Shown one piece after another: positions 33,024-40,814 of a stretch of 46,734 nucleotides of DNA. How positions within the stretch are numbered: position 1 is the first letter of the stretch; every line of letters begins with the position of its first letter. This DNA is from Gemmataceae bacterium (GTDB lineage: Bacteria; Planctomycetota; Planctomycetia; Gemmatales; Gemmataceae), in assembly GCA_019752375.1 (NCBI GenBank), contig JAIEMG010000272.1:1-46734 (forward strand), written 5' to 3'. The notes beneath the pieces are model-generated. The model made no database searches. It had not been told where the DNA came from and was given only the letters and a program-made list of their open reading frames with translations. Both the position numbers and the translations under genes were made by a program.

Positions 33024-35153
33024 ATGGCTGCCGGTAGCAAAATCGATCTGAGCAAGTTTCGCAACATCGGCATCATTGCGCACATCGATGCCGGCAAGAC
33101 CACCACCACCGACCACGTGCTTTACTACGCCGGCGCCAAGCACAAGCTTGGCTACGTCGACTCCGGCACCACGGATACCGATTACGATCCCGAGGAGCAG
33201 GAACGCGGCATCACCATCTACAGTGCCTGCGTGCCTTTTACCTGGCGCGATTGCACCGTGAACTTGATCGACACGCCTGGCCACGTCGACTTCACCGCGG
33301 AAGTGGAGCGTTCGCTGCGTGTACTCGACGGCTGCGTGGTCGTCTTCGATGCCCAGAAAGGCGTCGAGGCCCAGTCCGAAACGGTCTGGCGCCAGGCGGA
33401 CAAGTACCAGGTGCCGCGCCTGGTTTTCGTCAACAAGATGGACGTGGTCGGCGCCAATTTCCCCAATGCACTGGAGGAGATCAAAGAGCGGCTGGAAGGC
33501 CGGCCGCTGGCACTGAGCATCCCGATCGGCAGCGGCTCGCCCAAGGACAGCCACACGCCATTTGCCGGCATCGTCGACCTGATTGCCATGAAGGCCCTGT
33601 ACTTCGATGCGAAGAACGACGGCAAGACGATCCGCGTCGAAGCCATTCCGGAAGGCCTCCAGGTCGATGCGGAGCACTACCGCGAACAGATGCTCAATGT
33701 CCTGTCCGAGAAAAGCGATGAGCTGGCCAACGCGGTCCTCGCCCAGATGGACACCGGTGTGGACATTCCCGCGGAGACGATCCGCACGGCCATCCGCGAG
33801 CAGACGATCAAGCGCATTATCCAGCCCGTGCTGTGCGGCTCGGGCCGCGAGCACATCGGCGTTCAGCCCCTCATGGACGCAGTGACCTTTTATCTTCCAA
33901 GCCCCCTAGATCGGCCGCCGGTCGTCGGCACCAACCCAAAGAAGCCCGATAAGGAAGAGAAGCGCAAGCCCGATCCGAAGGAACCGTTCTGCGCCCTGGT
34001 TTTCAAGGTTGTCTCCGATAAGCACGGCGATCGTTTCTTCCTGCGCGTCTACTCGGGCACGCTGAAGAACCAGAGCCGGGTCCACAACCCCGGCCGAGAC
34101 TTCAAGGAACTGGTGAGCAAGATCTACCATGTGCATGCCGATCCGCGCCGGCTTCCCGAGGATATTCCGGAAGCGGTGGCAGGCGACATTGTCGCCCTGG
34201 TTGGCCTGCGCGAATCGATCACCGGCGATACGCTCTGCGACGCGCAGCATCCGATCCTGCTCGAGCCGATTCACTTCGCGGAAGCGGTGGTCAGTCAGGC
34301 GATCGAGCCGCAGTCCACGGCCGACAAGGACAAGTTGATCGCCACGCTGGATTCGCTGCGGCGGGAGGACCCGACGTTCACCTACGGCGAGAACAAGGAC
34401 ACCGGGCAGCTGCTAATGAGCGGCATGGGGGTGCTGCACCTGGAAATCAAAAAGCACCGCATGGAACGCGATTTCAATCTGAAGGTGCGCGTCTATCCGC
34501 CGCGGGTCAGCTACCGCGAGACCATTCGCCGGCAGACCCGGGCCGAGGGCGAGTGTGTGCGGCAGAATGCGACGGGCACGGCCGGCATGTTCGCCAAGCT
34601 CAGCATCCAGCTGGAGCCGCACAAGAATGAGCAACAGCCAATCGTGGTCGTCAACAAGGTGCCCGAGCAAGTGCTGCCGCCGTCATTGGCCGCAGCTGCG
34701 GAGCGCGGCATCCGCGGAGCGCTGATGTCGGGCGACCTCGGTTATCCGGTCATCAACGTCAAGGCGACGATGATGAGCGCCCAGACCGATCCGCAGCTGT
34801 CCAGCGAAGTAGCCTTCGAGGCCGCCGCGTCGGATGCGGTGAACCAGGCGATCAAGGAGAACATCGTGCTCCTCGAGCCGGTGATGCGCCTGGAGGTAAC
34901 GGTGCCGGAGGACTATATGGGTGCCGTCAATGCCGACCTGAATGCCCGGCGTGCCGAGATTGGGGACGTGGTGGCACGCGGCAAGCTCCGCGTCATCGAG
35001 GCGACCGTGCCGCTCGCACGCATGTTCGACTATTCGGAAAAGGTGCGCAGTCTGACCCAGGGCCGTGCCAGCTGGACGATGGAACCCAGCGCCTACGCGC
35101 CCGCACCGGACGAGGTGCTTCGGAAATTGCTTCATCCTGACGAGGACTATTGA
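33024..35153 (+). CDS. fusA: Elongation factor G (fusA position)
   Basis: A 709-residue translocation/recycling GTPase. G motifs are AHIDAGKTT at 19-27, RGITI at 61-65, DTPGH at 83-87 and NKMD at 137-140. Domains II-V follow (FFLRVYSGTLKNQSRVHNPG; GMGVLHLEIKKHRMERDF; VEVTVPEDYMGAVNADL-like stretch near the end). The switch region DSGTTDTDYDPEEQERGITI and RSLRVLDGCVVVFDAQKGVE look more like the spirochaete-planctomycete-delta / mitochondrial EF-G2 group than like E. coli EF-G; that assignment is my reading of the motifs. A Lys/Pro/Asp-rich insert (NPKKPDKEEKRKPDPKEP) lies between the G domain and domain II. GAGG precedes the ATG. Confidence 0.93.
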   Translation: MAAGSKIDLSKFRNIGIIAHIDAGKTTTTDHVLYYAGAKHKLGYVDSGTTDTDYDPEEQERGITIYSACVPFTWRDCTVNLIDTPGHVDFTAEVERSLRVLDGCVVVFDAQKGVEAQSETVWRQADKYQVPRLVFVNKMDVVGANFPNALEEIKERLEGRPLALSIPIGSGSPKDSHTPFAGIVDLIAMKALYFDAKNDGKTIRVEAIPEGLQVDAEHYREQMLNVLSEKSDELANAVLAQMDTGVDIPAETIRTAIREQTIKRIIQPVLCGSGREHIGVQPLMDAVTFYLPSPLDRPPVVGTNPKKPDKEEKRKPDPKEPFCALVFKVVSDKHGDRFFLRVYSGTLKNQSRVHNPGRDFKELVSKIYHVHADPRRLPEDIPEAVAGDIVALVGLRESITGDTLCDAQHPILLEPIHFAEAVVSQAIEPQSTADKDKLIATLDSLRREDPTFTYGENKDTGQLLMSGMGVLHLEIKKHRMERDFNLKVRVYPPRVSYRETIRRQTRAEGECVRQNATGTAGMFAKLSIQLEPHKNEQQPIVVVNKVPEQVLPPSLAAAAERGIRGALMSGDLGYPVINVKATMMSAQTDPQLSSEVAFEAAASDAVNQAIKENIVLLEPVMRLEVTVPEDYMGAVNADLNARRAEIGDVVARGKLRVIEATVPLARMFDYSEKVRSLTQGRASWTMEPSAYAPAPDEVLRKLLHPDEDY

Positions 35154-35210
35154 CGTGGGGCCGGCTTCCAGCCGGCCTATTTTCAAGGCTGGCTGGAAGC
35201 CGGCCCCACG
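35154..35210. repeat. Perfect 20-bp inverted repeat directly after the fusA stop codon
   Basis: CGTGGGGCCGGCTTCCAGCC (35154-35173) and its exact reverse complement (35191-35210) are separated by 17 bases. The first base follows the fusA TGA (35151-35153) immediately. The spacer that remains before rpsJ (35211-35335) contains nothing else I can support. Confidence 0.95.
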
Positions 35211-35335
35211 TTCCGCTTCCTCATCCTTCACGGAAAACTCGGCAAAGAACCACTTGACATCCATTTTGGGCACGACTATGTTTAACGCTTTGGCACAAAA
35301 ACGCTAAGGATTTGCAACGCGAGGAGGGTGATCGT

Positions 35336-35674
35336 TTGGCGGGTTTTTCGAGCGAGCGCATTCGCATCCGTATGGAAGCGTATGACTACGAAGTGCTGGA
35401 CCGCACCGCGCTAGAAATCGTGGACACGGCCAAGCGTACCGGTGCCGACGTGCATGGTCCTATTCCACTGCCCACGCGCATCGAACGCTACACGGTCTTG
35501 CGCAGTCCGCACATTGACCGAAAGTCGCGCGAGCAGTTCGAGATCCGCACTCACAAACGCCTGATCGATATTCTGCAGCCCACGGGCAAGACCATCGAGG
35601 CCCTGAACAAGGGTCTGAGCCTTCCTCCCGGAGTGGACATCAAGATCCGGGTGCTGGCCGCTTCGGCCAGCTAG
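35336..35674 (+). CDS. rpsJ: 30S ribosomal protein S10
   Basis: A 112-residue S10. I choose the TTG at 35336 because GGAGG lies 7 bases upstream and the protein then starts [20 protein letters not shown], close to other S10 proteins; another TTG at 35312 is possible but has no ribosome site. Core signatures are [20 protein letters not shown] and [20 protein letters not shown]. First gene of the S10 block, in which the next gene would normally be rplC; here it is rplD. Confidence 0.95.
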   Translation: MAGFSSERIRIRMEAYDYEVLDRTALEIVDTAKRTGADVHGPIPLPTRIERYTVLRSPHIDRKSREQFEIRTHKRLIDILQPTGKTIEALNKGLSLPPGVDIKIRVLAASAS

Positions 35675-35784
35675 GCTTCCCCCAACGTGTTGCTGCGATC
35701 GGCCTGTGCGAATAGGGCCCCTTTCGCACGGTAGGCGTACCTCATTCACGAACAGTTGAATTGGGCGCACGGACGTGATGAAGG

Positions 35785-35809
35785 CCCACGGGTTGCTGCC
35801 CGTGGGTTT
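35785..35809 (+). terminator. CCCACGGG palindrome, hairpin before rplD
   Basis: CCCACGGG (35785-35792), a 6-base loop, CCCGTGGG (35799-35806), then TTT. It resembles a weak intrinsic terminator but sits inside a ribosomal protein operon, so it may rather be a repeated palindrome; a close relative precedes rpsC. A second hairpin, GTGCGAA/TTCGCAC, lies at about 35706-35729 in the same spacer. Confidence 0.5.
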
Positions 35810-35854
35810 AGAGTTGAACTCACTTGTCGGTCGGGATTGGAAAGGGTCAAAGCC

Positions 35855-36529
35855 GTGTCAACCGGGGAAACACCAGCTAGCTCCGAGCCGTTGACCCTGA
35901 AGGTGTTCAACCAGAAGGGTGAGTCGGTCGGCACGGTGCAAGTCGATCCCGCCGAGTTTGGCGGCAGCATCAACAAGCAACTGCTGCACGACGTGGTGCT
36001 CATGCACCTGGCCAACCAGCGAGCCGGCACGCACTCGACGCTGCGGCGCGGCGAAGTGGCCGGCAGCACCAAAAAGCTGTTCCGCCAGAAGGGTACCGGC
36101 AATGCCCGCGTCGGCAACCGGCGCACCAACAAGCGCAAAGGCGGCGGTACGGCCAAGGGCCCCAAGCCGCGCGATTACGAATATCACCTGCCCAAGAAGG
36201 CCGTCCGCGCTGCGACACGCATGGCGATCCTGAGTAGGCTTCAGGATCAGGAGGCGGTGATCATCGAGGACTTGAAGCTGCCCGGAATCAAGACCAAGGA
36301 CATAGTCGGAATTCTGAAAAGCCTGAACATCGAAGGCAAGAGTTGTCTCATCGGCATCGCGGAAGCCGACGAGAAGGTCTACAAGTCGGCGCGAAATATC
36401 CCGGGCGTGGAAGTGTCGCCCGCGAATCTGTTCAATGCCTACAGCGTGTTGCGTCCGAAGCGACTGCTCCTGACGCGTGCGGCGCTCGAAGCGCTGCGCA
36501 AGGGGCCGCAGAAGAGCGAAGTCAAGTAA
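35855..36529 (+). CDS. rplD: 50S ribosomal protein L4
   Basis: A 224-residue L4. I take the GTG at 35855 as start, giving STGETPASSEPLTLKVFNQK; upstream TTG codons would read through the palindrome. Signature regions are NKQLLHDVVLMHLANQRAGT, the rRNA-binding extended loop (GSTKKLFRQKGTGNARVGNR, RRTNKRKGGGTAKGPKPRDY) and the globular C-terminal part (GVEVSPANLFNAYSVLRPKR). In E. coli L4 also represses the S10 operon. It follows rpsJ with a 180-base spacer containing no rplC. Confidence 0.95.
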   Translation: MSTGETPASSEPLTLKVFNQKGESVGTVQVDPAEFGGSINKQLLHDVVLMHLANQRAGTHSTLRRGEVAGSTKKLFRQKGTGNARVGNRRTNKRKGGGTAKGPKPRDYEYHLPKKAVRAATRMAILSRLQDQEAVIIEDLKLPGIKTKDIVGILKSLNIEGKSCLIGIAEADEKVYKSARNIPGVEVSPANLFNAYSVLRPKRLLLTRAALEALRKGPQKSEVK

Positions 36530-36541
36530 GGACCCGAAGCG

Positions 36542-36868
36542 ATGCCAAACGCCAACAAGAAGCGTCCGCGCGCGGGAATGGGGCCGGATCTCGAGCCGCA
36601 CCAGGTCGTGCTGCGCCCATTGGTGACCGAAAAAGGGACGCACCAGTTCACGCGCCATAATGCTTATACGTTCGAGGTCAACCTCTGGGCGACCAAGGAA
36701 CAGATCAAGCACGCGGTCGAAGAGCTGTTCACCGTCCACGTCGAAAAGGTGCGGACGCAGATGCACGCAGGCAAGAAGCGGCGTTACCGCTTTCGCCTTG
36801 GCCGCCTTCCGAACTGGAAAAAGGCCATCGTGACGCTGCACGGCGAGGATCGGATCGAATTCTTCTAA
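36542..36868 (+). CDS. rplW: 50S ribosomal protein L23
   Basis: A 108-residue L23, which lines the polypeptide exit site and docks trigger factor and the signal recognition particle. Signature: HQVVLRPLVTEKGTHQFTRH and YTFEVNLWATKEQIKHAVEE, then the loop KVRTQMHAGKKRRYRFRLGR. Twelve bases separate it from rplD. The N-terminal 15 residues are a basic extension. Confidence 0.96.
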   Translation: MPNANKKRPRAGMGPDLEPHQVVLRPLVTEKGTHQFTRHNAYTFEVNLWATKEQIKHAVEELFTVHVEKVRTQMHAGKKRRYRFRLGRLPNWKKAIVTLHGEDRIEFF

Positions 36869-36872
36869 CCAA

Positions 36873-36960
36873 AGCAAGCCATCGGGATTAGCCGTCAACG
36901 ATCAGCCATCCCGTATGGTCGATTGCTTCGGCTGGAGTCTGATGGCCAATCGCTGAGAGC
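36873..36960. repeat. Degenerate fold-back repeat between rplW and rplB
   Basis: The spacer reads as worn 7-bp units such as CAACGAT, CAGCCAT on the left (36896-36909) and their complement family on the right (GGCTGGAGTCTGATGGCCAA, ATCGCTG near 36930-36956). CCATCGGGA (36879) also faces TCCCGTATGG (36909). It is the least clear member of the family. Confidence 0.4.
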
Positions 36961-36965
36961 TATTT

Positions 36966-37820
36966 ATGGGTATTCGTCATTACAATCCGACTTCCGCGGG
37001 GCGCCGACAGGGTTCCGTCAGCGATTTCGCCGACCTGACCGATCCCAAAAAGAAGCCCGAAAAGTCGTTGTTGCTGCCGCATCCCAAGAAGGGCGGCCGC
37101 AACAATCACGGTATCGTCTGCACGAGATTTCGTGGCGGCGGCCACAAGCGGATGTACCGGAAGATCGACTTCAAGCGCGCCAAGTACGACGTGTGGGCCA
37201 CCGTCGTATCGATCGAGTACGATCCGAACCGCTCCGCGCGCATCGCGCTGCTTCAATACGAAGACGGGGTGAAGACATACATCCTGGCGCCGGAAGGTCT
37301 CAAGGCGGGCGACAAAGTTATCAGCAGCGATACCGCCGAGCCACGCGTGGGCAACTGTCTGCCGCTGCGGAAAATCCCGCTCGGCATGACCGTTCACAAC
37401 CTGGAAATGCAGCCAGGCCGCGGTGGCCAGCTGTGCCGCAGTGCGGGCACTCGTGCGACGTTGACCGCTCGTGAAGGACGTTGGGCGCAGATCACGCTGC
37501 CGTCAGGTGAAGTGCGGCGCGTCAGCTCCGAGTGTCGGGCGACGATTGGCGCCATCGGCAATGCCGATCACATGAACGTCAGCCTGGGCAAGGCAGGCCG
37601 CAAGCGCTGGCTGGGCCGCAAGCCGCACAACCGCGGCACGTCGATGAATCCGGTGTCGCATCCAATGGGCGGTGGTGAAGGTCGCACCGCGGGCGGGCGG
37701 CATCCGTGCAGTCCGACGGGCGTGCTGGCCAAGGGCGGCAAGACGCGCAATAAGCGCAAGCCGTCAAACTCCGCGATTATCCGTCGGCGCCGGCCCGGAC
37801 CGCATTTTGCGACGAAGTAA
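36966..37820 (+). CDS. rplB: 50S ribosomal protein L2
   Basis: A 284-residue L2 of near-usual length, binding 23S rRNA close to the peptidyl-transferase centre. Signatures are [40 protein letters not shown] and the C-terminal loop [20 protein letters not shown]. Most bacteria have HPHGGG there; the universally conserved first His is kept and the second is Met. The ATG at 36966 has only a weak GAGAG upstream. Confidence 0.97.
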   Translation: MGIRHYNPTSAGRRQGSVSDFADLTDPKKKPEKSLLLPHPKKGGRNNHGIVCTRFRGGGHKRMYRKIDFKRAKYDVWATVVSIEYDPNRSARIALLQYEDGVKTYILAPEGLKAGDKVISSDTAEPRVGNCLPLRKIPLGMTVHNLEMQPGRGGQLCRSAGTRATLTAREGRWAQITLPSGEVRRVSSECRATIGAIGNADHMNVSLGKAGRKRWLGRKPHNRGTSMNPVSHPMGGGEGRTAGGRHPCSPTGVLAKGGKTRNKRKPSNSAIIRRRRPGPHFATK

Positions 37821-37886
37821 TTGGCGCCTGACTGGCCGTGCGGCGCGTTGGTTCTATAATGATTGGCTCCGAAGCGGGTGGAAGTC

Positions 37887-38177
37887 ATGAGTCGTTCGCT
37901 GAAAAAAGGTCCGTACGTCGATCCGCGGCTGCTCGCCAAGGTCGAGAAGCAGCAGAACACGGGCGCGCGTGAGCCACTGAAGACCTGGGCACGCGATTGC
38001 ACGATCGTGCCGGAGTTCATCGGCATCACGTTCCTGGTTCACAACGGCCGGCAGTTCATGAAGCTCTACGTGACGGAGGACATGGTCGGCCACAAGCTGG
38101 GTGAGTTTTCGCCGACGCGCCTGTTCCGTGGCCATAGCGGCGGCAAGAAGGCCGCAGCGGCGGGACCTGCGAAGTAG
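37887..38177 (+). CDS. rpsS: 30S ribosomal protein S19
   Basis: A 96-residue S19, which contacts tRNA and S13 in the 30S head. It starts at the ATG at 37887 ([20 protein letters not shown]); an upstream in-frame TTG is less likely. The C-terminal segment [20 protein letters not shown] is typical. It ends 7 bases before an initiator tRNA gene, an unusual neighbour for S19. Confidence 0.97.
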   Translation: MSRSLKKGPYVDPRLLAKVEKQQNTGAREPLKTWARDCTIVPEFIGITFLVHNGRQFMKLYVTEDMVGHKLGEFSPTRLFRGHSGGKKAAAAGPAK

Positions 38178-38184
38178 CATGGAT

Positions 38185-38256
38185 CCCGGGGTGGAGCAGT
38201 GGTAGCTCGCCAGGCTCATAACCTGGAGGTCGTAGGTTCAAATCCTACCCCCGGAA
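38185..38256 (+). tRNA. Initiator tRNA-fMet(CAT) inside the S10 operon
   Basis: A 72-base tRNA. C1 is unpaired with A72, the hallmark of bacterial initiator tRNA, and the rest of the acceptor (CCGGGG/CCCCGG) pairs. The pair A11-T24 and the D arm GGAGCAGTGGTAGCTC match initiators. The anticodon loop is CTCATAA. The anticodon stem is CCAGG/CCTGG, so the usual three G-C pairs next to the loop are reduced to two, with A29-U41. CCA is not encoded. An antisense HNH gene ends 4 bases after it. Confidence 0.93.
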
Positions 38257-38260
38257 CTAG

Positions 38261-38644
38261 TTAGGGATGGGAGTCGTTGTTGAGTGTCGTTTCTGGACTA
38301 ATGCTGTCGTCCCAGTGGTGTTTGCGGTGGCAGTTAGCACACAGCACCACGCATTTGGAAGCTTCCGAAAGGATTCGTGCCTTGCCCCAGTGTTGCTTCC
38401 AGATGGCGGCATTGAGGGTAATTTCCTTCTCCCTTGGGTTCTCATGATGGAATTCGAGGCAGGCAGGGTGGTTTTCACCACAGTGGCTGCAGCAGAGGGT
38501 TGCCTTTAGTTCCGCGAACCAAGTTTGGATCCGTTTGCGGCGATCGAGATTGCGTTGTACCTGAGTCTTGGAGTTTTCTTTGTACCAGGCTTGCATGTAT
38601 CGACGTTGGTAAGCGCGACGTTTTTCTGGATCTTTGTACGGCAT
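38261..38644 (-). CDS. Small HNH endonuclease-like protein, antisense in the rpsS-rplV spacer
   Basis: A 127-residue protein on the opposite strand to all its neighbours. The N-terminal half is very basic (KDPEKRRAYQRRYMQAWYKE). The HNH core has C52 and C55 (CCSHCGENHP), the LEFHHENP motif with H66 and H67, and VVLCANCHRKHH with C102, C105 and H106. GAGG precedes the ATG at 38644. It is related in layout to the HNH gene at 15.1 kb (both have FxH-E and CANCH motifs) and, like it, sits right against a tRNA gene. Such genes are often mobile; the nuclease activity is inferred from family membership. Confidence 0.82.
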   Translation of the reverse strand: MPYKDPEKRRAYQRRYMQAWYKENSKTQVQRNLDRRKRIQTWFAELKATLCCSHCGENHPACLEFHHENPREKEITLNAAIWKQHWGKARILSEASKCVVLCANCHRKHHWDDSISPETTLNNDSHP

Positions 38645-38698
38645 CGTGCGGCCTCGGAGCTTGGAATTGAAGGACGGGTAATCATACCCGCTGGAGCG

Positions 38699-39037
38699 AT
38701 GGACTACACCGCTAAGCACCGGTTCTCTGACATGTCGGCCCGGAAGGTCCGGCCCTTTGCGACGCTGGTTCGCGGGCGGCCCGTCGATGAGGCGCTCGAG
38801 ATGCTGCGCTTTTTGCCTAACAAGAGCGCTCGGCTCTTGGAGCAGGTGATCAAGAGTGCGGTCGGCAATGCAGAGGACAAGGGTGCCCGCCACATCGAAG
38901 ACCTCGTGGTCATTGAAGCGTGCGTCGACGGCGGTCCAATGATGAAACGTATCATGCCGCGCGCCCGTGGCACGGCCTATGTCATCAAGCGACGGCTGTC
39001 GCACATTCGAGTCAAGCTGTCCGACCTGGAAGACTAG
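38699..39037 (+). CDS. rplV: 50S ribosomal protein L22
   Basis: A 112-residue L22, normal length, lining the exit tunnel. Start at 38699 (MDYTAKHRFSDMSARKVRPF) matches the family; a GGAG motif lies just upstream. The loop DGGPMMKRIMPRARGTAYVI is the tunnel-lining hairpin. Between rpsS and rplV lie 521 bases with the tRNA-fMet and the antisense HNH gene; the 54 bases between the two divergent starts show no convincing promoter. Confidence 0.96.
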   Translation: MDYTAKHRFSDMSARKVRPFATLVRGRPVDEALEMLRFLPNKSARLLEQVIKSAVGNAEDKGARHIEDLVVIEACVDGGPMMKRIMPRARGTAYVIKRRLSHIRVKLSDLED

Positions 39038-39054
39038 GGTCCGGTGAATTCACG

Positions 39055-39084
39055 CAAGCCCACGGGTGCCGTCCCGTGGGCTTG
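39055..39084. repeat. CCCACGGG palindrome between rplV and rpsC
   Basis: CAAGCCCACGGG (39055-39066), loop TGCCGT, CCCGTGGGCTTG (39073-39084): a perfect 12-bp inverted repeat. It shares the CCCACGGG core with the palindrome before rplD at 35785, so the two are copies of one short element. Confidence 0.9.
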
Positions 39085-39104
39085 ACATTGGGTGGAGCGA
39101 TTTC

Positions 39105-39809
39105 ATGGGGCAAAAAGTTCGGCCCACCGGTTTCCGTATCGGGATCATGACCGACTGGCTAAGTCAGTGGTACGCCAACAAGGCGGACTTCGGCGATCTG
39201 CTGGTCGAGGACCACAAGATTCGCGCTTTCGTCAAGCGTCGCTATGGCCGGTCCGGTATCGCCCGCATCAAGATCGAGCGGACGCGTGAGAAGGTCACCG
39301 TTTACATCTTCTCGGCGCGCGTCGGCATGATCATCGGCAAGAAGGGCCAGGAGATTGACAAGCTGACCAAAGACCTCGAGGACTTGTGCCATCGGCACAT
39401 CGAGGTCAAGACGATGGAAGTGAACCGACCGGAGGTCGATCCCCAGCTTGTAGCTGAAGACATCGCTGAGCAGTTGGAGAAGCGCTCCAGCTTCCGCCGC
39501 ACGATGAAGCGGGCCATGGAGCAGACAATGGGCGCAGGCGCCAAGGGCGTGAAGCTGCAGCTGGCAGGCCGGCTGGGCGGCTCGGAAATGGCACGCGTCG
39601 AGAAGACGATGCTGGGCAGCATCCCGCTGTCCACGTTGCGGGCGAAGATCGAATACGGGTTTGCCGAGGCCAAGACCGCTCAGGGGCATATCGGCATTAA
39701 GGTCTGGATCAACAACGGGGACTACTTGGATCCCCAGGAGAGTACCCATGCCGCTGATGCCCAAGCGGGTAAAGTTCCGAAAAAGCCAACGCGGCACGCT
39801 AAAAGGTAA
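39105..39809 (+). CDS. rpsC: 30S ribosomal protein S3
   Basis: A 234-residue S3, with the KH domain (VGMIIGKKGQEIDKLTKDLE) and the mRNA-entry region (RRTMKRAMEQTMGAGAKGVK). GGAG lies about 8 bases before the ATG at 39105. The C terminus is a basic tail (QAGKVPKKPTRHAKR) whose coding region overlaps the start of rplP by 62 bases in another frame. Normal order rplV-rpsC-rplP is kept. Confidence 0.96.
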   Translation: MGQKVRPTGFRIGIMTDWLSQWYANKADFGDLLVEDHKIRAFVKRRYGRSGIARIKIERTREKVTVYIFSARVGMIIGKKGQEIDKLTKDLEDLCHRHIEVKTMEVNRPEVDPQLVAEDIAEQLEKRSSFRRTMKRAMEQTMGAGAKGVKLQLAGRLGGSEMARVEKTMLGSIPLSTLRAKIEYGFAEAKTAQGHIGIKVWINNGDYLDPQESTHAADAQAGKVPKKPTRHAKR

Positions 39810-40167
39810 CGCCAGTCGCGGCAATCGCGTGAACTTCGGCGAATTCGGCTTGCAGTCGCTGGAAAGCGGCTGGCTGTCAGCCGAGGCGATCGAGGCTGGG
39901 CGTATCACCGCGTCCCACGCGATCCGTGGCGAGGGTCGTTTGTACATCCGCGTCTTCCCGCACAAGTCGGTCACGGCGATTCCCGCCGAGACCCGCATGG
40001 GCAAGGGGAAGGGCGAACCGGAGTACTGGGCCGCGGTGGTGAAGACCGGCATGATCCTCTTCGAGGTAGCCGGCTTGCCCGAACCAGCGGCTCGCGATTG
40101 CCTGGCGCGCGTAGCGTACAAGATGCCGTTCAAATGCCGGCTGGTATCGCGGAAGCCCGGTGGCTAA
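39748..40167 (+). CDS. rplP: 50S ribosomal protein L16
   Basis: A 139-residue L16, normal length, lying at the base of the tRNA A site. It starts PLMPKRVKFRKSQRGTLKGN, with AGGAG 7 bases upstream of the ATG at 39748, so this start inside rpsC is well supported. Other signatures: RIRVFPHKSV-like stretch (LYIRVFPHKSVTAIPAETRM) and GKGKGEPEYWAAVVKTGMIL. The 62-base overlap with rpsC implies translational coupling. Confidence 0.96.
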   Translation: MPLMPKRVKFRKSQRGTLKGNASRGNRVNFGEFGLQSLESGWLSAEAIEAGRITASHAIRGEGRLYIRVFPHKSVTAIPAETRMGKGKGEPEYWAAVVKTGMILFEVAGLPEPAARDCLARVAYKMPFKCRLVSRKPGG

Positions 40168-40198
40168 GCCGCTTGAGGCGTCGCGGGAGGATTTATTA

Positions 40199-40426
40199 AT
40201 GAAGCCTGCCGAGTACCGGGGTATGCCCGACGAGCAGTTGACCCTCACGCTCAGCGAAGAGGTCAAGAACTTGTTTCACATGCGCGTCCAGTCCGCCACC
40301 GAGCGCCTGGAAACGCCGAGCCAGATCAAGAAGGCGCGGCGGAACATCGCGCGGATGAAGACGATTCAGCGCGAACGGCAACTGGCGAGCGCGGCCAAGG
40401 CGCCGGCCGCGAAGGAGACGAAGTAA
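40199..40426 (+). CDS. rpmC: 50S ribosomal protein L29
   Basis: A 75-residue L29, two helices (DEQLTLTLSEEVKNLFHMRV and QIKKARRNIARMKTIQRERQ) plus a short Ala/Lys tail. GGAGG ends 8 bases before the ATG at 40199, which decides the start over an in-frame GTG at 40160 that would overlap rplP. It is followed after 3 bases by rpsQ. Confidence 0.95.
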   Translation: MKPAEYRGMPDEQLTLTLSEEVKNLFHMRVQSATERLETPSQIKKARRNIARMKTIQRERQLASAAKAPAAKETK

Positions 40427-40429
40427 GTC

Positions 40430-40756
40430 ATGGTCCAGACGCCGACCACCGTGGAAGAAGATCGCGGCACCCGTCGCCTGGCGACAGGCGTGGTCACTTC
40501 CGACAAGATGAACAAGACCCGTCGCGTCGAGCTGCCGCGACTGGTCAAGCACCCCCGCTACGGAAAGTACATCAAGCGCCGCACCATTTGCCACGTGCAC
40601 GACGAGGCCAATGAATCGCGCACGGGCGACATCGTCGAGATCATGGAGACGCGGCCGCTGTCGAAAACCAAGAACTGGCGGCTGGTGCGCGTGATCCGCA
40701 AGGCGCCCGTGACCGCGGCACTGCCGGCCACGCCGGAAGTGGAACAGCCCAAGTAG
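40430..40756 (+). CDS. rpsQ: 30S ribosomal protein S17
   Basis: A 108-residue S17, longer than the usual 80-90. The OB-fold core is [20 protein letters not shown] and [20 protein letters not shown], then [20 protein letters not shown]. Short extensions flank it at both ends ([15 protein letters not shown]; a Pro/Ala tail). Canonical position between rpmC and rplN. The stop codon touches the next repeat array. Confidence 0.95.
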   Translation: MVQTPTTVEEDRGTRRLATGVVTSDKMNKTRRVELPRLVKHPRYGKYIKRRTICHVHDEANESRTGDIVEIMETRPLSKTKNWRLVRVIRKAPVTAALPATPEVEQPK

Positions 40757-40807
40757 TCCTTCGGTCCCTTGTTCCTCTCCAAGGACAAGGGCCAACGGAC
40801 AAAGGAC
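40756..40807. repeat. Fold-back heptamer array between rpsQ and rplN
   Basis: The right arm reads in 7-bp steps AAGGGCC, AACGGAC, AAAGGAC (40787-40807), preceded by AAGGAC. The left arm, starting in the last base of the rpsQ stop codon, reads GTCCTTC then GGTCCCTTGTTCCT, the complementary family (GTCCTTT-like). Confidence 0.7.
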
Positions 40808-40814
40808 GAGAGCG

